A DNA stretch of 64,000 nucleotides, from positions 124,001 through 188,000 of the forward strand of contig NZ_WYEU01000003.1 of assembly GCF_015143595.1 (NCBI RefSeq). The letters run 5' to 3'. Positions within the stretch are counted from its first letter, which is position 1; the number at the start of each line of letters is the position of its first letter. The notes under the pieces are model-generated. The model was not told the origin of the DNA. It saw only the letters and a list, made by a program, of their open reading frames with translations, and made no database searches. The position numbers and the translations under genes were made by a program. Below, in pieces: positions 56,305 through 64,000 of the stretch. The stretch comes from Sneathiella sp. P13V-1 (GTDB lineage: Bacteria; Pseudomonadota; Alphaproteobacteria; Sneathiellales; Sneathiellaceae).

Positions 56305-57477
56305 ATGACTTTGGACATTAAAAAATTACGTCAGGAAACACCAGGTACTCAGCATTCTATACATCTAAACAATGCTGGCTCCTCTCTCATGCCAAAACCG
56401 GTTTACGATGCTGTTGTTGAGCATCTGGATCTTGAAATGCAGATAGGTGGGTATGAAGCACATGCGCGCGCCATGCCAGCGTTTGAGCGCACCTATGATG
56501 CGGTCGCGCAAATGATCAATGCGGATAGAAGTGAAATTGCGCTTGTAGAAAATGCCACTTATGCCTGGCTAATGGCTTTCCACGGTCTCAATTGGCAGAA
56601 AGGTGACCGTATCCTGACAGCCGAAGCTGAATATGCCAGTAACGTGATTTCCTATCTGCAAATGGCAAAAAACAAAGGGGTTGTTATTGATGTTGTTCCC
56701 TCAGACGAGCACGGTCAGATTGATGTCGTCGCCCTTGAAGAGAAAATAGGACCGGATGTTAAACTCATTTCCATCAGTCATATCCCAACTAACGGCGGGT
56801 TGATTAATCCTGCAAAAGAGGTTGGAGCGGTCGCCAAGAAATACAATATCCCTTATCTTTTGGATGCCTGCCAGTCAGTTGGTCAGGTTCCTATTGATGT
56901 GGAAGAAATTGGCTGTGACATGTTGTCGGCAACTGGCCGTAAATACCTGCGCGGTCCACGGGGAACAGGATTTCTCTATGTGCGCAAAGGTTTCCTAGAC
57001 AAGTTGGAACCTCCTTTTCTTGATCTGCATAGTGCAGAATGGGTCACCAAAGACAGCTACAAAATGCGCGAAGATGCTCGCCGCTTTGAGAACTGGGAAA
57101 ACAGTGTTGCAAATCTGATCGGAATGGGAGTTGCTGCCGATTATTACATGGAAGTCGGAATGGCCGAAGCCTCCGATAGGCTATGCTCTCTTGCAGCAAC
57201 TGCGCGTCAATCTCTCTCCCAAATTCCGGGTGTATCTGTTCACGATCTGGGACTTCATAAAGGGGGTATGGTCACCTTCGCCCATGAGAAAAGGGATGCT
57301 GTGGATATCAAGGCCGAGCTTTTCAAAGAGCATGTGAATGTCTCCACATCAACAACTAGTTCCACCCGTTATGATATGGAAAGGCGAGCACTGCCGACAC
57401 TCGTGCGCGCCTCTTTTCATTACTACAATGACGAAAACGAGTTGGATAAATTGGTGGAACTGATCAAGAGAATGTGA
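56305..57477 (+). CDS. Class V-fold PLP-dependent aminotransferase/lyase, second of two
   Basis: This 390-residue class V PLP enzyme has LNNAGSSLMP near the N-terminus, SHIPTNGGLINP, cofactor Asp187 in LDACQSVGQ and Schiff-base Lys213 in TGRKYLRGPRGTGFLY. The last segment is typical of isopenicillin-N-epimerase/EgtE-like members that act as C-S lyases or epimerases. No ergothioneine synthesis genes are adjacent, so that role is not supported. It is co-transcribed with the preceding gene and perhaps forms a two-step or heteromeric system. GAGAG precedes the ATG. Confidence 0.88.
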   Translation: MTLDIKKLRQETPGTQHSIHLNNAGSSLMPKPVYDAVVEHLDLEMQIGGYEAHARAMPAFERTYDAVAQMINADRSEIALVENATYAWLMAFHGLNWQKGDRILTAEAEYASNVISYLQMAKNKGVVIDVVPSDEHGQIDVVALEEKIGPDVKLISISHIPTNGGLINPAKEVGAVAKKYNIPYLLDACQSVGQVPIDVEEIGCDMLSATGRKYLRGPRGTGFLYVRKGFLDKLEPPFLDLHSAEWVTKDSYKMREDARRFENWENSVANLIGMGVAADYYMEVGMAEASDRLCSLAATARQSLSQIPGVSVHDLGLHKGGMVTFAHEKRDAVDIKAELFKEHVNVSTSTTSSTRYDMERRALPTLVRASFHYYNDENELDKLVELIKRM

Positions 57478-57602
57478 TTGAAATCCGCTGATTTCCTTGT
57501 ATCTTACGCAAAATTTAATACATCCTTAATAATTAGAATGTAAAGATATTCATGTGTGCCAGAAGGCATACAAACGGCATAGAAATTCCGAAAGGCTTAA
57601 TT

Positions 57603-58055
57603 ATGTTTCCTGCATCCGTTGGTTTTGGTGGCGCGGCTGTTGCTCAGCACACCCCTGTCCACAAACCGGAAATTCCGGAACAACATTTCGACGCAGTTCA
57701 ACAAGACGCTCCAGAGGCGCCAGCACCTGCCAATTCAGAAACTGCTGCAGCAGTTCCAGCGACAAACGGCGCGCCGATCTCTGTAGAAGCGGTAACGGCC
57801 CTACAGCAAGTTCAGGAAGAACAAGCAACAACTGCCCGAAATGAAGTGACTGCAAATACCAATGAACAGGCTGTTGTCGGTGCGATCACTGAAGATCAAG
57901 CAGAAGGCACTGCAAATGTTCAGAATGCTGAAGTTCAACGGCAAGAGAATGACGCTGAGCAAGCACGCGTTGACGCACGCGGTGAAGTTCCCGACGGCGA
58001 ACAAACCGATACAGCTGGTCGCTCTCAGCGTAATCCGCTAGATCTGCAAATTTAA
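57603..58055 (+). CDS. Low-complexity, probably disordered protein upstream of the SprA-like gene
   Basis: This 150-residue protein is rich in Ala, Glu, Gln, Asn, Thr and Val, with few aromatics and no membrane helix. It is predicted by eye to be largely disordered, with a possible coiled coil near residues 60-130. Family not recognised. AAAGG lies before the ATG at 57603, and the longer frame from 57552 starts in less favourable context. It lies 24 bases before the SprA-like gene and resembles its N-terminal region in composition, so the two are probably functionally linked. Confidence 0.7.
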   Translation: MFPASVGFGGAAVAQHTPVHKPEIPEQHFDAVQQDAPEAPAPANSETAAAVPATNGAPISVEAVTALQQVQEEQATTARNEVTANTNEQAVVGAITEDQAEGTANVQNAEVQRQENDAEQARVDARGEVPDGEQTDTAGRSQRNPLDLQI

Positions 58056-58079
58056 CGAAAACCCTCTCAGGATTTTCGG

Positions 58080-58775
58080 ATGCTCGCTTCGGTATCACTT
58101 GCACATAGCCCTGCAGTTATTTCAGCCAGTAACGTGGTCGGTAACCTGTCAGGGCTTTCTGCGTCTGAGGCCCCGCATCAAAACTCTCCGACAACTGAGG
58201 CAAGCCCGTCCGCTGCCAATCATGGTTACAATGCTGCACAGCTTTCCAAAGATGCTGTAACCGCTCTTCAAGAAGCTGGTAAGAGCGAAAACCAACTAGG
58301 CCTCACCGAGGAAGAGCAGGCGATTGTACAGCAGCTTAAAGCGCGGGACCGGGAAGTTCGAAATCATGAGCAAGCTCACGCTGCTGTTGGCGGGCAATAT
58401 GCCGGATCTCCAACCTATACCTATCAAAGTGGCCCTGATAATCAGCGGTATGCTGTCGGCGGCGAAGTGAAAATTGACGCAAGCCCAGTTGCTGGTGATC
58501 CAGAAGCAACCATTCAGAAGATGGACACCGTCATTCGGGCTGCCCTCGCTCCGGCTGAGCCGTCAGCCCAAGACAGAAAAGTAGCTGCAACCGCTTCTGC
58601 ACGCAAACTGGATGCACAGATTGAGTTAAATTCAATTCGGGACGCGGAGCGGCGCGGCGAAAACCCTGAAACAGGCGAAGTAATTGGATCAGATACCGGA
58701 GATCAACCGACAGGTCCCAGTCAGCCTAGTGGCGCAACACCTGATCCCTCAGCGATTATAAACCTGTTCGCTTAA
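58080..58775 (+). CDS. SprA-related putative metalloprotease
   Basis: The N-terminal 70 residues of this 231-residue protein are low-complexity and probably disordered. The conserved C-terminal part follows: KARDREVRNHEQAHAAVGG with an HExxH zinc-protease-like motif at 96-100 (HEQAH), then YTYQSGPDNQRYAVGGEVKID. The C-terminal part ends in an Ala/Lys-rich helix (VAATASARKLDAQIEL). This is the pattern of the SprA-related / CJM1_0395-type putative metalloprotease family, whose biochemical role is not established. It has no signal peptide. Its stop shares TTAA with the stop of the convergent thiD gene. Confidence 0.85.
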   Translation: MLASVSLAHSPAVISASNVVGNLSGLSASEAPHQNSPTTEASPSAANHGYNAAQLSKDAVTALQEAGKSENQLGLTEEEQAIVQQLKARDREVRNHEQAHAAVGGQYAGSPTYTYQSGPDNQRYAVGGEVKIDASPVAGDPEATIQKMDTVIRAALAPAEPSAQDRKVAATASARKLDAQIELNSIRDAERRGENPETGEVIGSDTGDQPTGPSQPSGATPDPSAIINLFA

Positions 58776-59572
58776 AACGGGGCTATATTGTGACCGTGAT
58801 CCAAGGGACCATGCCCTTTGCCCAGACCTGGCGCATTTTCAATAGCAAGCTCTACATAACGCAATGCCCTATCCACAGCACTTGGCATATCCAGCCCTTG
58901 ACCCAAGCCTGTCGCAATGGAAGAGGATAATGTGCAGCCAGTGCCGTGGGTGTGAGGCGTTTCAACGCGGGGATGGTCATAGAGAATGTAGTCACCTGGA
59001 GTGACAAGAGTATCCACAACGACAGCCCCGTCCATATGCCCACCTTTCATCAAGACTGCATCCGGCCCCATTCCAAGCAATATTTCCGCCGCTTGTTTTA
59101 CATCTTCCATATCATTGATCTTATGACCTGACAGTCTTTCTGCTTCCGGGACATTAGGTGTCAGAAGTGTTGTATGCGGACGGACAAGCCTTTCGATCAT
59201 GGCTTCTTGGGCATCATCCTGAATTAACGCGGCACCGCCTTTTGCAATCATAACCGGATCCAAAACAATGGGTGGAAGCGATCCGCAACTATCGAAATAA
59301 TCCGCAATTGCATTGACCACCTCAACACGATGAAGCATGCCAATTTTTATGGCGTCGAGGCCAATATCTTCATGAACAACCTTGATCTGGGCCACCACAA
59401 AATCTGGATCCACAGCCGCAATTGCTGAGACCCCTAAAGTGTTCTGTGCAGTAAGAGCCGTTAGAGCGGAGGCGGCATATCCCCCAAGGGCAGTAATTGC
59501 TTTTATGTCTGCTTGAATTCCTGCTCCGCCCCCTGAGTCTGATCCTGCTATCGTAAGAATTCTGCTTTTCAT
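58772..59572 (-). CDS. thiD: Hydroxymethylpyrimidine/phosphomethylpyrimidine kinase
   Basis: This 266-residue ribokinase-fold enzyme phosphorylates hydroxymethylpyrimidine twice for thiamine synthesis. It has IAGSDSGGGAGIQAD at residues 6-20, LDPVM, TPNVPEA and the anion-hole motif HGTGCTLSS. The ATG at 59572 is used, since the longer frame to 59644 would overlap glmM. It lies 16 bases downstream of glmM, at the end of the ftsH-folP-glmM-thiD run. No TPP riboswitch is seen. Confidence 0.95.
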   Translation of the reverse strand: MKSRILTIAGSDSGGGAGIQADIKAITALGGYAASALTALTAQNTLGVSAIAAVDPDFVVAQIKVVHEDIGLDAIKIGMLHRVEVVNAIADYFDSCGSLPPIVLDPVMIAKGGAALIQDDAQEAMIERLVRPHTTLLTPNVPEAERLSGHKINDMEDVKQAAEILLGMGPDAVLMKGGHMDGAVVVDTLVTPGDYILYDHPRVETPHTHGTGCTLSSSIATGLGQGLDMPSAVDRALRYVELAIENAPGLGKGHGPLDHGHNIAPF

Positions 59573-59588
59573 TTGATTGGTCTCGCTT

Positions 59589-60938
59589 TTATCCTGCTGC
59601 TTTTTGAACTTCTGCAACAATGTCATCCACAACTTGCTCAACAAGTTTTGGATCCTCCCCTTCTCCCATTACGCGGATGAGAGGCTCTGTTCCGGATTTA
59701 CGAATAAGCAACCGTCCGCTTGAGGCAAGTTTCTCTTCACCTGCGCTGATCGCGGATTTTACGTTTTCGTCCTCCAGCGGCTGACCCGCTGAATAACGAA
59801 CATTCTTCAAGATCTGTGGGTACGGCTCAAAGCATTTACAAATCTCACTAACGGGTCTTTCCTCTTTCACAATAACGGAAAGAACCTGCAAGGCGGCGAT
59901 CAGGCCATCGCCTGTCGTTCCAAAATCACTCATGACCATGTGACCGGATTGCTCCCCGCCAAGGTTATAGCCTTGAGAGCGCATATGCTCGACCACATAT
60001 CTATCCCCCACAGCGGTGCGAATGAGGGAAAGGCCATGGCCTTCCAAGTATTTCTCTAGACCCATGTTGGACATTACAGTCGCCACAAGACCGCCGCCAT
60101 TCAGCAATCCGCGATCCGCCCAGCTTCTGGCGATCAACGCCATCAATTGATCGCCATCCACGATATTGCCTTTTTCATCACACATGATGAGACGGTCGGC
60201 ATCACCATCGAGAGCAATACCTAGATCCGCCCCCTCTTCGACAACGCGGCGACACATGGCTTCCGTAGATGTAGAACCACAATCTTTATTGATATTAAAG
60301 CCATCGGGTTTATCCCCGATAGCAATGACCTCTGCCTCCAATTCCCAAAGAACCGTTGGCGCGACCTTGTAAGCCGCACCGTTGGCACAGTCGACCACAA
60401 TCTTCAATTTGTTAAGAAGCTGATCCCTTGGGAAACTTCCTTTTGCAAACTCAATATACCGACCGCGCGCATCGTCCAAACGCGTTGCCCGTCCGAGCTT
60501 GTCAGGTGCCGCAAGGATGAGGTTTTCGGAATTGTCGATATCCGCTTCAATGGCCAACTCAACTTCATCGGAGAGTTTATACCCATCAGGTCCAAACAGC
60601 TTGATACCGTTATCCTGAAACGCATTGTGAGAAGCGGAAATCATCACACCAAGATCTGCCCGCAAAGATCGGGTGAGCATGGCAATCGCTGGCGTTGGCA
60701 GAGGACCAACAAGGATCACATCCATTCCAACGGAGATAAAACCTGCCGTAAGCGCTGGCTCAATCATATAGCCAGACAGACGTGTATCTTTACCAATAAC
60801 GACCCGGTGCCGGTAATCACCGCGATTGGCAAATCTCACTCCTGCGGCTTTCCCCAGTTTAAGCGCAATTTCAGCGGTCATGGGATCTTTGTTTGCTGTC
60901 CCACGAATGCCGTCCGTTCCAAAATATTTGCGCGCCAT
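59589..60938 (-). CDS. glmM: Phosphoglucosamine mutase
   Basis: This 449-residue alpha-D-phosphohexomutase converts glucosamine 6-phosphate to glucosamine 1-phosphate for peptidoglycan and LPS. The active-site phosphoserine is Ser103 in [14 protein letters not shown]. The metal loop is DGDADR, the sugar-binding loop GGEQSGH and the phosphate-binding loop [12 protein letters not shown]. The N-terminus [13 protein letters not shown] is standard. It lies 35 bases after folP, as in many bacteria. Confidence 0.97.
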   Translation of the reverse strand: MARKYFGTDGIRGTANKDPMTAEIALKLGKAAGVRFANRGDYRHRVVIGKDTRLSGYMIEPALTAGFISVGMDVILVGPLPTPAIAMLTRSLRADLGVMISASHNAFQDNGIKLFGPDGYKLSDEVELAIEADIDNSENLILAAPDKLGRATRLDDARGRYIEFAKGSFPRDQLLNKLKIVVDCANGAAYKVAPTVLWELEAEVIAIGDKPDGFNINKDCGSTSTEAMCRRVVEEGADLGIALDGDADRLIMCDEKGNIVDGDQLMALIARSWADRGLLNGGGLVATVMSNMGLEKYLEGHGLSLIRTAVGDRYVVEHMRSQGYNLGGEQSGHMVMSDFGTTGDGLIAALQVLSVIVKEERPVSEICKCFEPYPQILKNVRYSAGQPLEDENVKSAISAGEEKLASSGRLLIRKSGTEPLIRVMGEGEDPKLVEQVVDDIVAEVQKAAG

Positions 60939-60973
60939 AGTCCCCTCGGCTTTAGTCTAATTAAATGTGATTA

Positions 60974-62050
60974 TTAAACGTTCAGAGACTGTTTAGCAAT
61001 TCCTTGCCAAACAGCGATTGCCTGACGGCTTTCTGCAACGTCATGTACGCGGTACATCTGAACCCCTGCTTTAAGGCCATATAGAAGCCCAGCTAAAGAT
61101 CCTGCCACACGTTCCTCCGCCGGGCCAATCCGATCCAGCTTTCCGATGAAGGCTTTGCGTGACAATCCAAGGAGAATATCACATCCAAGACCGTGGAAAA
61201 ACCGCAAGCCTTTTAACAGGGTGAGATTATGCTCAACGGTTTTCCCAAATCCGATGCCAGGATCGAGAATAATATTTTCCGTCCTTATACCAACCTGAAG
61301 GCAGGCTTCTTTCCGATCTCGCAGATAATCTATCACATCAAATAGAACGTGATCGTAAGTTGGATTGTCCTGCATCACCTTTGGATCTGCGGAGCTGTGC
61401 ATCAGGCAAACGGGCAGGTTTGATTTCAAGGCAACATTGATACTGCCCTCATCATATTCAAGCGCTGTCACGTCATTTATTAAATTGGCCCCGGCTTCTA
61501 TGGCAGACGCCATAACAGCAGACTTACGCGTATCTATCGAGATGACTTTGCCAAGTCCCTGACATCCCTGAATAACAGGGACAACCCGATTTATTTCTTC
61601 ATCGACTTCGACCCTATCCGCCCCGGGGCGGGTGCTTTCGCCGCCGATATCAAGGATATCTGCCCCGTCAGAGATAAGCTGTTTTGCGTGTGAAATAGCA
61701 TGGGTTGGATCAAAAAATTTGCCGCCGTCAGAAAAACTGTCTGGCGTGACATTTACAATGCCCATGATGCGCGGGCAATAGTCGTCTTGCTTTTGCTGCT
61801 TCCAGAAACGCTCCAGAGCTTCTAATTGTTCAGCAATTCTGGCTGCATTCAGGTCCCCGCCGTCAATCCATTTTTGAAGACCACTGGAGGAAGTCCGGTA
61901 AAACCGCACAGTTCCTTGTTCGGAACGTACAGCGATATCCACGGCACCTTTTGTAAGCTCCTCTGAGGGGGCAAGGTAAAGGCGGTCAGATAAGGAAAGG
62001 CCCCGCAAAAATGCGGAGCCTTCTGTGTATTCAATCATTTCTGAGACCAT
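60974..62050 (-). CDS. folP: Dihydropteroate synthase
   Basis: This 358-residue enzyme condenses p-aminobenzoate with dihydropterin pyrophosphate in folate synthesis, the sulfonamide target. The core has MGIVNVTPDSFSDGGKF, DIGGESTRPGA, and DPGIGFGKTVEHN. About 90 N-terminal residues precede the core, longer than E. coli FolP. Its ATG overlaps the ftsH stop by one base (TAATG), implying translational coupling. Confidence 0.95.
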   Translation of the reverse strand: MVSEMIEYTEGSAFLRGLSLSDRLYLAPSEELTKGAVDIAVRSEQGTVRFYRTSSSGLQKWIDGGDLNAARIAEQLEALERFWKQQKQDDYCPRIMGIVNVTPDSFSDGGKFFDPTHAISHAKQLISDGADILDIGGESTRPGADRVEVDEEINRVVPVIQGCQGLGKVISIDTRKSAVMASAIEAGANLINDVTALEYDEGSINVALKSNLPVCLMHSSADPKVMQDNPTYDHVLFDVIDYLRDRKEACLQVGIRTENIILDPGIGFGKTVEHNLTLLKGLRFFHGLGCDILLGLSRKAFIGKLDRIGPAEERVAGSLAGLLYGLKAGVQMYRVHDVAESRQAIAVWQGIAKQSLNV

Positions 62051-63987
62051 TAGTTACCGGGTTGTGGCTCTGGCTCCATCCCGCCTTCTGGACCCGTATT
62101 TTTGGGACCGCTTGTCGTTGGAACAGATGAACTTGGGCCATGATCCACAGGATCTTCATCCTCTGGACGATTAAGATCCCCACCTTCCATCAAGATTTTG
62201 ATCTCATCACCGTTCAGTGTTTCATACTCTAACAGGCCATTTGCAATACGATGCAGTTGATCTTCGTGATCTTCGAGAATCTTCCGAGCGGTTGCTTCAC
62301 CTTCTTCAACAAAACGGCGAACCTCTTGATCAATAAGTTGTGCAGTTGCATCAGAGACATTCTTCTGCTGTGCCACAGAATGACCAAGAAAAACCTCTTC
62401 CTGGTTAGCGCTATACATCAGTGGTCCCAACTTCTCTGAGAGCCCCCATTCGGTAACCATTCGACGCGCCATATCTGTCGCCATTTTAATGTCACCGGAT
62501 GCGCCAGTTGTTACCGCATCATGTCCAAAAATCATTTCTTCAGCGATACGGCCGCCCATTGCAACAGCGAGGTTTGCATAACACTGATCGCGACGCAGTG
62601 AATAACTGTCTTTCTCAGGAAGACGCATCACCATACCAAGAGCACGCCCACGTGGGATAATAGTGGCTTTATGGACTGGATCAGATGCTTTCATATGCAT
62701 ACCGACCAAAGCGTGGCCACCTTCGTGATAAGCGGTAAGTTTTTTCTCGTCTTCAGACATAACCATGGATCGACGTTCCGCGCCCATCATGACTTTGTCT
62801 TTCGCTTCTTCAAATTCCTGCTGCGTGACAAGTCGGCGGGATTTACGTGCTGCCAGCAAGGCTGCTTCGTTCACAAGGTTCGCAAGATCCGCACCTGAGA
62901 AACCTGGTGTACCACGGGCAATAGTCCGCGCATTTACATCGTTGGCCAAAGGCACTTTACGCATGTGAACTTTCAGGATCTTTTCACGACCGATGATGTC
63001 AGGATTTGGAACTACCACCTGACGGTCAAAACGACCCGGGCGCAGCAAAGCCGGATCCAGAACATCCGGACGGTTGGTTGCTGCAAGTAGGATCACGCCT
63101 TCGTTCGCTTCAAAACCATCCATTTCAACCAGCATCTGGTTGAGTGTCTGTTCGCGCTCATCATTACCACCACCAAGGCCGGCACCACGATGGCGACCAA
63201 CGGCATCGATCTCATCAATAAAGATAATACAGGGGGCGTTTTTCTTACCTTGCTCAAACATGTCACGGACACGGCTTGCACCAACGCCGACAAACATTTC
63301 GACAAAGTCAGAACCCGAAATAGTGAAGAAAGGCACATTTGCTTCACCTGCAACAGAACGTGCCAGCAGTGTTTTACCAGTGCCCGGAGGACCCACAAGA
63401 AGAGCGCCTTTTGGAATTTTACCACCAAGACGTTGGTATTTCTGTGGGTTTTTCAGAAAATCAACGATCTCTTCCAGCTCTTCTTTTGCTTCTTCAATGC
63501 CTGCCACATCTTCAAAAGTCACACGCCCCTGACGTTCTGTCAGCAATTTGGCTTTTGATTTACCAAAGCCCATTGCTTTTCCGCCGCCGCCTTGCATCTG
63601 ACGCATGAAGAAAATCCAGACGCCGATCAATAGAAGCATCGGGAACCAGGACAACAATGTGGCCATCAACAGGCTGCCTTCTTCTTCAGGCGCTGCGGTG
63701 ATCTGAACGCCACGAGAATTCAGGCGTTCCACCAGCGTGTTGTCGTTCGGTGCATAAGTTGAGTATTTTTGACCATCGGCATTCCCGGTAATGTTCTGCC
63801 CCTGGATCGTCACACTTGTGATCTCACCACTGTCAACTTTTTCCAAAAATGTGGAATAAGCAAGGTTGGAACCAGCATTGCGAGGGGATGTGTCATTAAA
63901 TACATTAAACAGGATGAGGGCCAATAAGCCGATTAACACCCAAAGCACTACATTCTTGCCAAAGAGATTCACGAAAGATCTTCCCAT
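62050..63987 (-). CDS. ftsH: ATP-dependent zinc metalloprotease FtsH
   Basis: This 645-residue inner-membrane AAA protease has membrane helices at about 12-30 and 110-128 flanking a periplasmic domain. The AAA module has Walker A GPPGTGKT at 199-206, Walker B IIFIDEID and the second region of homology. The zinc motif is HEGGH at 421-425, with third ligand region further on. The C-terminus is acidic and Pro/Gly-rich. It degrades membrane and regulatory proteins, including RpoH and LpxC in other bacteria. It heads the folP-glmM-thiD run and starts 13 bases from the window edge, so its promoter is outside. Confidence 0.97.
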   Translation of the reverse strand: MGRSFVNLFGKNVVLWVLIGLLALILFNVFNDTSPRNAGSNLAYSTFLEKVDSGEITSVTIQGQNITGNADGQKYSTYAPNDNTLVERLNSRGVQITAAPEEEGSLLMATLLSWFPMLLLIGVWIFFMRQMQGGGGKAMGFGKSKAKLLTERQGRVTFEDVAGIEEAKEELEEIVDFLKNPQKYQRLGGKIPKGALLVGPPGTGKTLLARSVAGEANVPFFTISGSDFVEMFVGVGASRVRDMFEQGKKNAPCIIFIDEIDAVGRHRGAGLGGGNDEREQTLNQMLVEMDGFEANEGVILLAATNRPDVLDPALLRPGRFDRQVVVPNPDIIGREKILKVHMRKVPLANDVNARTIARGTPGFSGADLANLVNEAALLAARKSRRLVTQQEFEEAKDKVMMGAERRSMVMSEDEKKLTAYHEGGHALVGMHMKASDPVHKATIIPRGRALGMVMRLPEKDSYSLRRDQCYANLAVAMGGRIAEEMIFGHDAVTTGASGDIKMATDMARRMVTEWGLSEKLGPLMYSANQEEVFLGHSVAQQKNVSDATAQLIDQEVRRFVEEGEATARKILEDHEDQLHRIANGLLEYETLNGDEIKILMEGGDLNRPEDEDPVDHGPSSSVPTTSGPKNTGPEGGMEPEPQPGN

Positions 63988-64000
63988 AAATGGATCTGGC

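Noticed and set aside
1-64000. tRNA, rRNA, CRISPR, insertion sequences, prophage or toxin-antitoxin genes
   Set aside because: I looked at all intergenic stretches and saw no cloverleaf-like sequence, spaced repeats, transposase-like frames, terminal inverted repeats or paired small toxin/antitoxin frames. A covariance-model scan would be needed to exclude a short ncRNA.

Overview
The window reads as chromosomal housekeeping DNA from a free-living Gram-negative alphaproteobacterium of moderate G+C (by eye a little under 50%). Support comes from conserved alphaproteobacterial gene blocks: serC-serA with a candidate serC leader RNA, hisZ-purA, xseB-ispA-dxs-tlyA, ftsH-folP-glmM-thiD, an RpoH sigma factor next to an RluD-type pseudouridine synthase, and chemoreceptors with the alphaproteobacterial hairpin tip. 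A marine Sneathiella-like lineage would fit, but that is a guess from gene content and not something the sequence proves. I see no rRNA, tRNA, CRISPR array, insertion sequence or prophage.

Layout. 0-2.7 kb: the end of an operon with an acyl carrier protein, then a large methyl-accepting chemotaxis protein. 2.7-9.9 kb: a complete branched-chain-amino-acid-type ABC importer (livH-M-G-F plus binding protein) with a long-chain acyl-CoA ligase inside the operon, then a 550-base AT-rich control region. 9.9-16 kb: a metallo-beta-lactamase-fold hydrolase, YajQ, release factor 3, an MDR-type oxidoreductase and a second acyl-CoA ligase. 16-25 kb: an orphan periplasmic binding protein, a sterol-desaturase-family enzyme with a small membrane partner, an alpha/beta hydrolase, a class III transaminase, and a chemoreceptor linked to two paralogous periplasmic binding proteins with no permease. 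25-32 kb: a PilZ protein, a multi-domain histidine kinase with a degenerate receiver, and an RND efflux pump with its adaptor. 32-38 kb: a deacetylase-like gene heading the isoprenoid-precursor cluster and two RNA methyltransferases. 38-46 kb: a degenerate GGDEF/EAL-like protein, TusA, MscS, threonine aldolase, a JAMM peptidase, RluD, RpoH and HupE. 46-50 kb: a quinol-monooxygenase-like protein and a membrane-anchored pseudokinase with a membrane partner. 50-55 kb: purA, hisZ, serA, serC. 55-59 kb: two class V PLP enzymes behind a palindrome, and a secreted-type or disordered protein with a SprA-like putative metalloprotease. 59-64 kb: thiD, glmM, folP, ftsH.

How the genes work together. Several genes suggest a lipid- and acyl-using lifestyle: two acyl-CoA ligases, a liv-type importer with a built-in ligase, a monoglyceride-lipase-like hydrolase and a sterol-desaturase-like enzyme. 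Sensing is prominent: two chemoreceptors, three orphan binding proteins, PilZ, YajQ, a degenerate GGDEF/EAL protein and a histidine kinase. The genome is tightly packed. Three convergent gene pairs share a palindromic stop (CTAG or TTAA), one pair is a single base apart, and one overlaps by 39 bases, all without an obvious intrinsic terminator between them. The least explained items are the pseudokinase pair (46.7-49.2 kb), the chemoreceptor-binding protein module (20.9-24.2 kb), the degenerate second-messenger proteins, and the SprA-like pair (57.6-58.8 kb).
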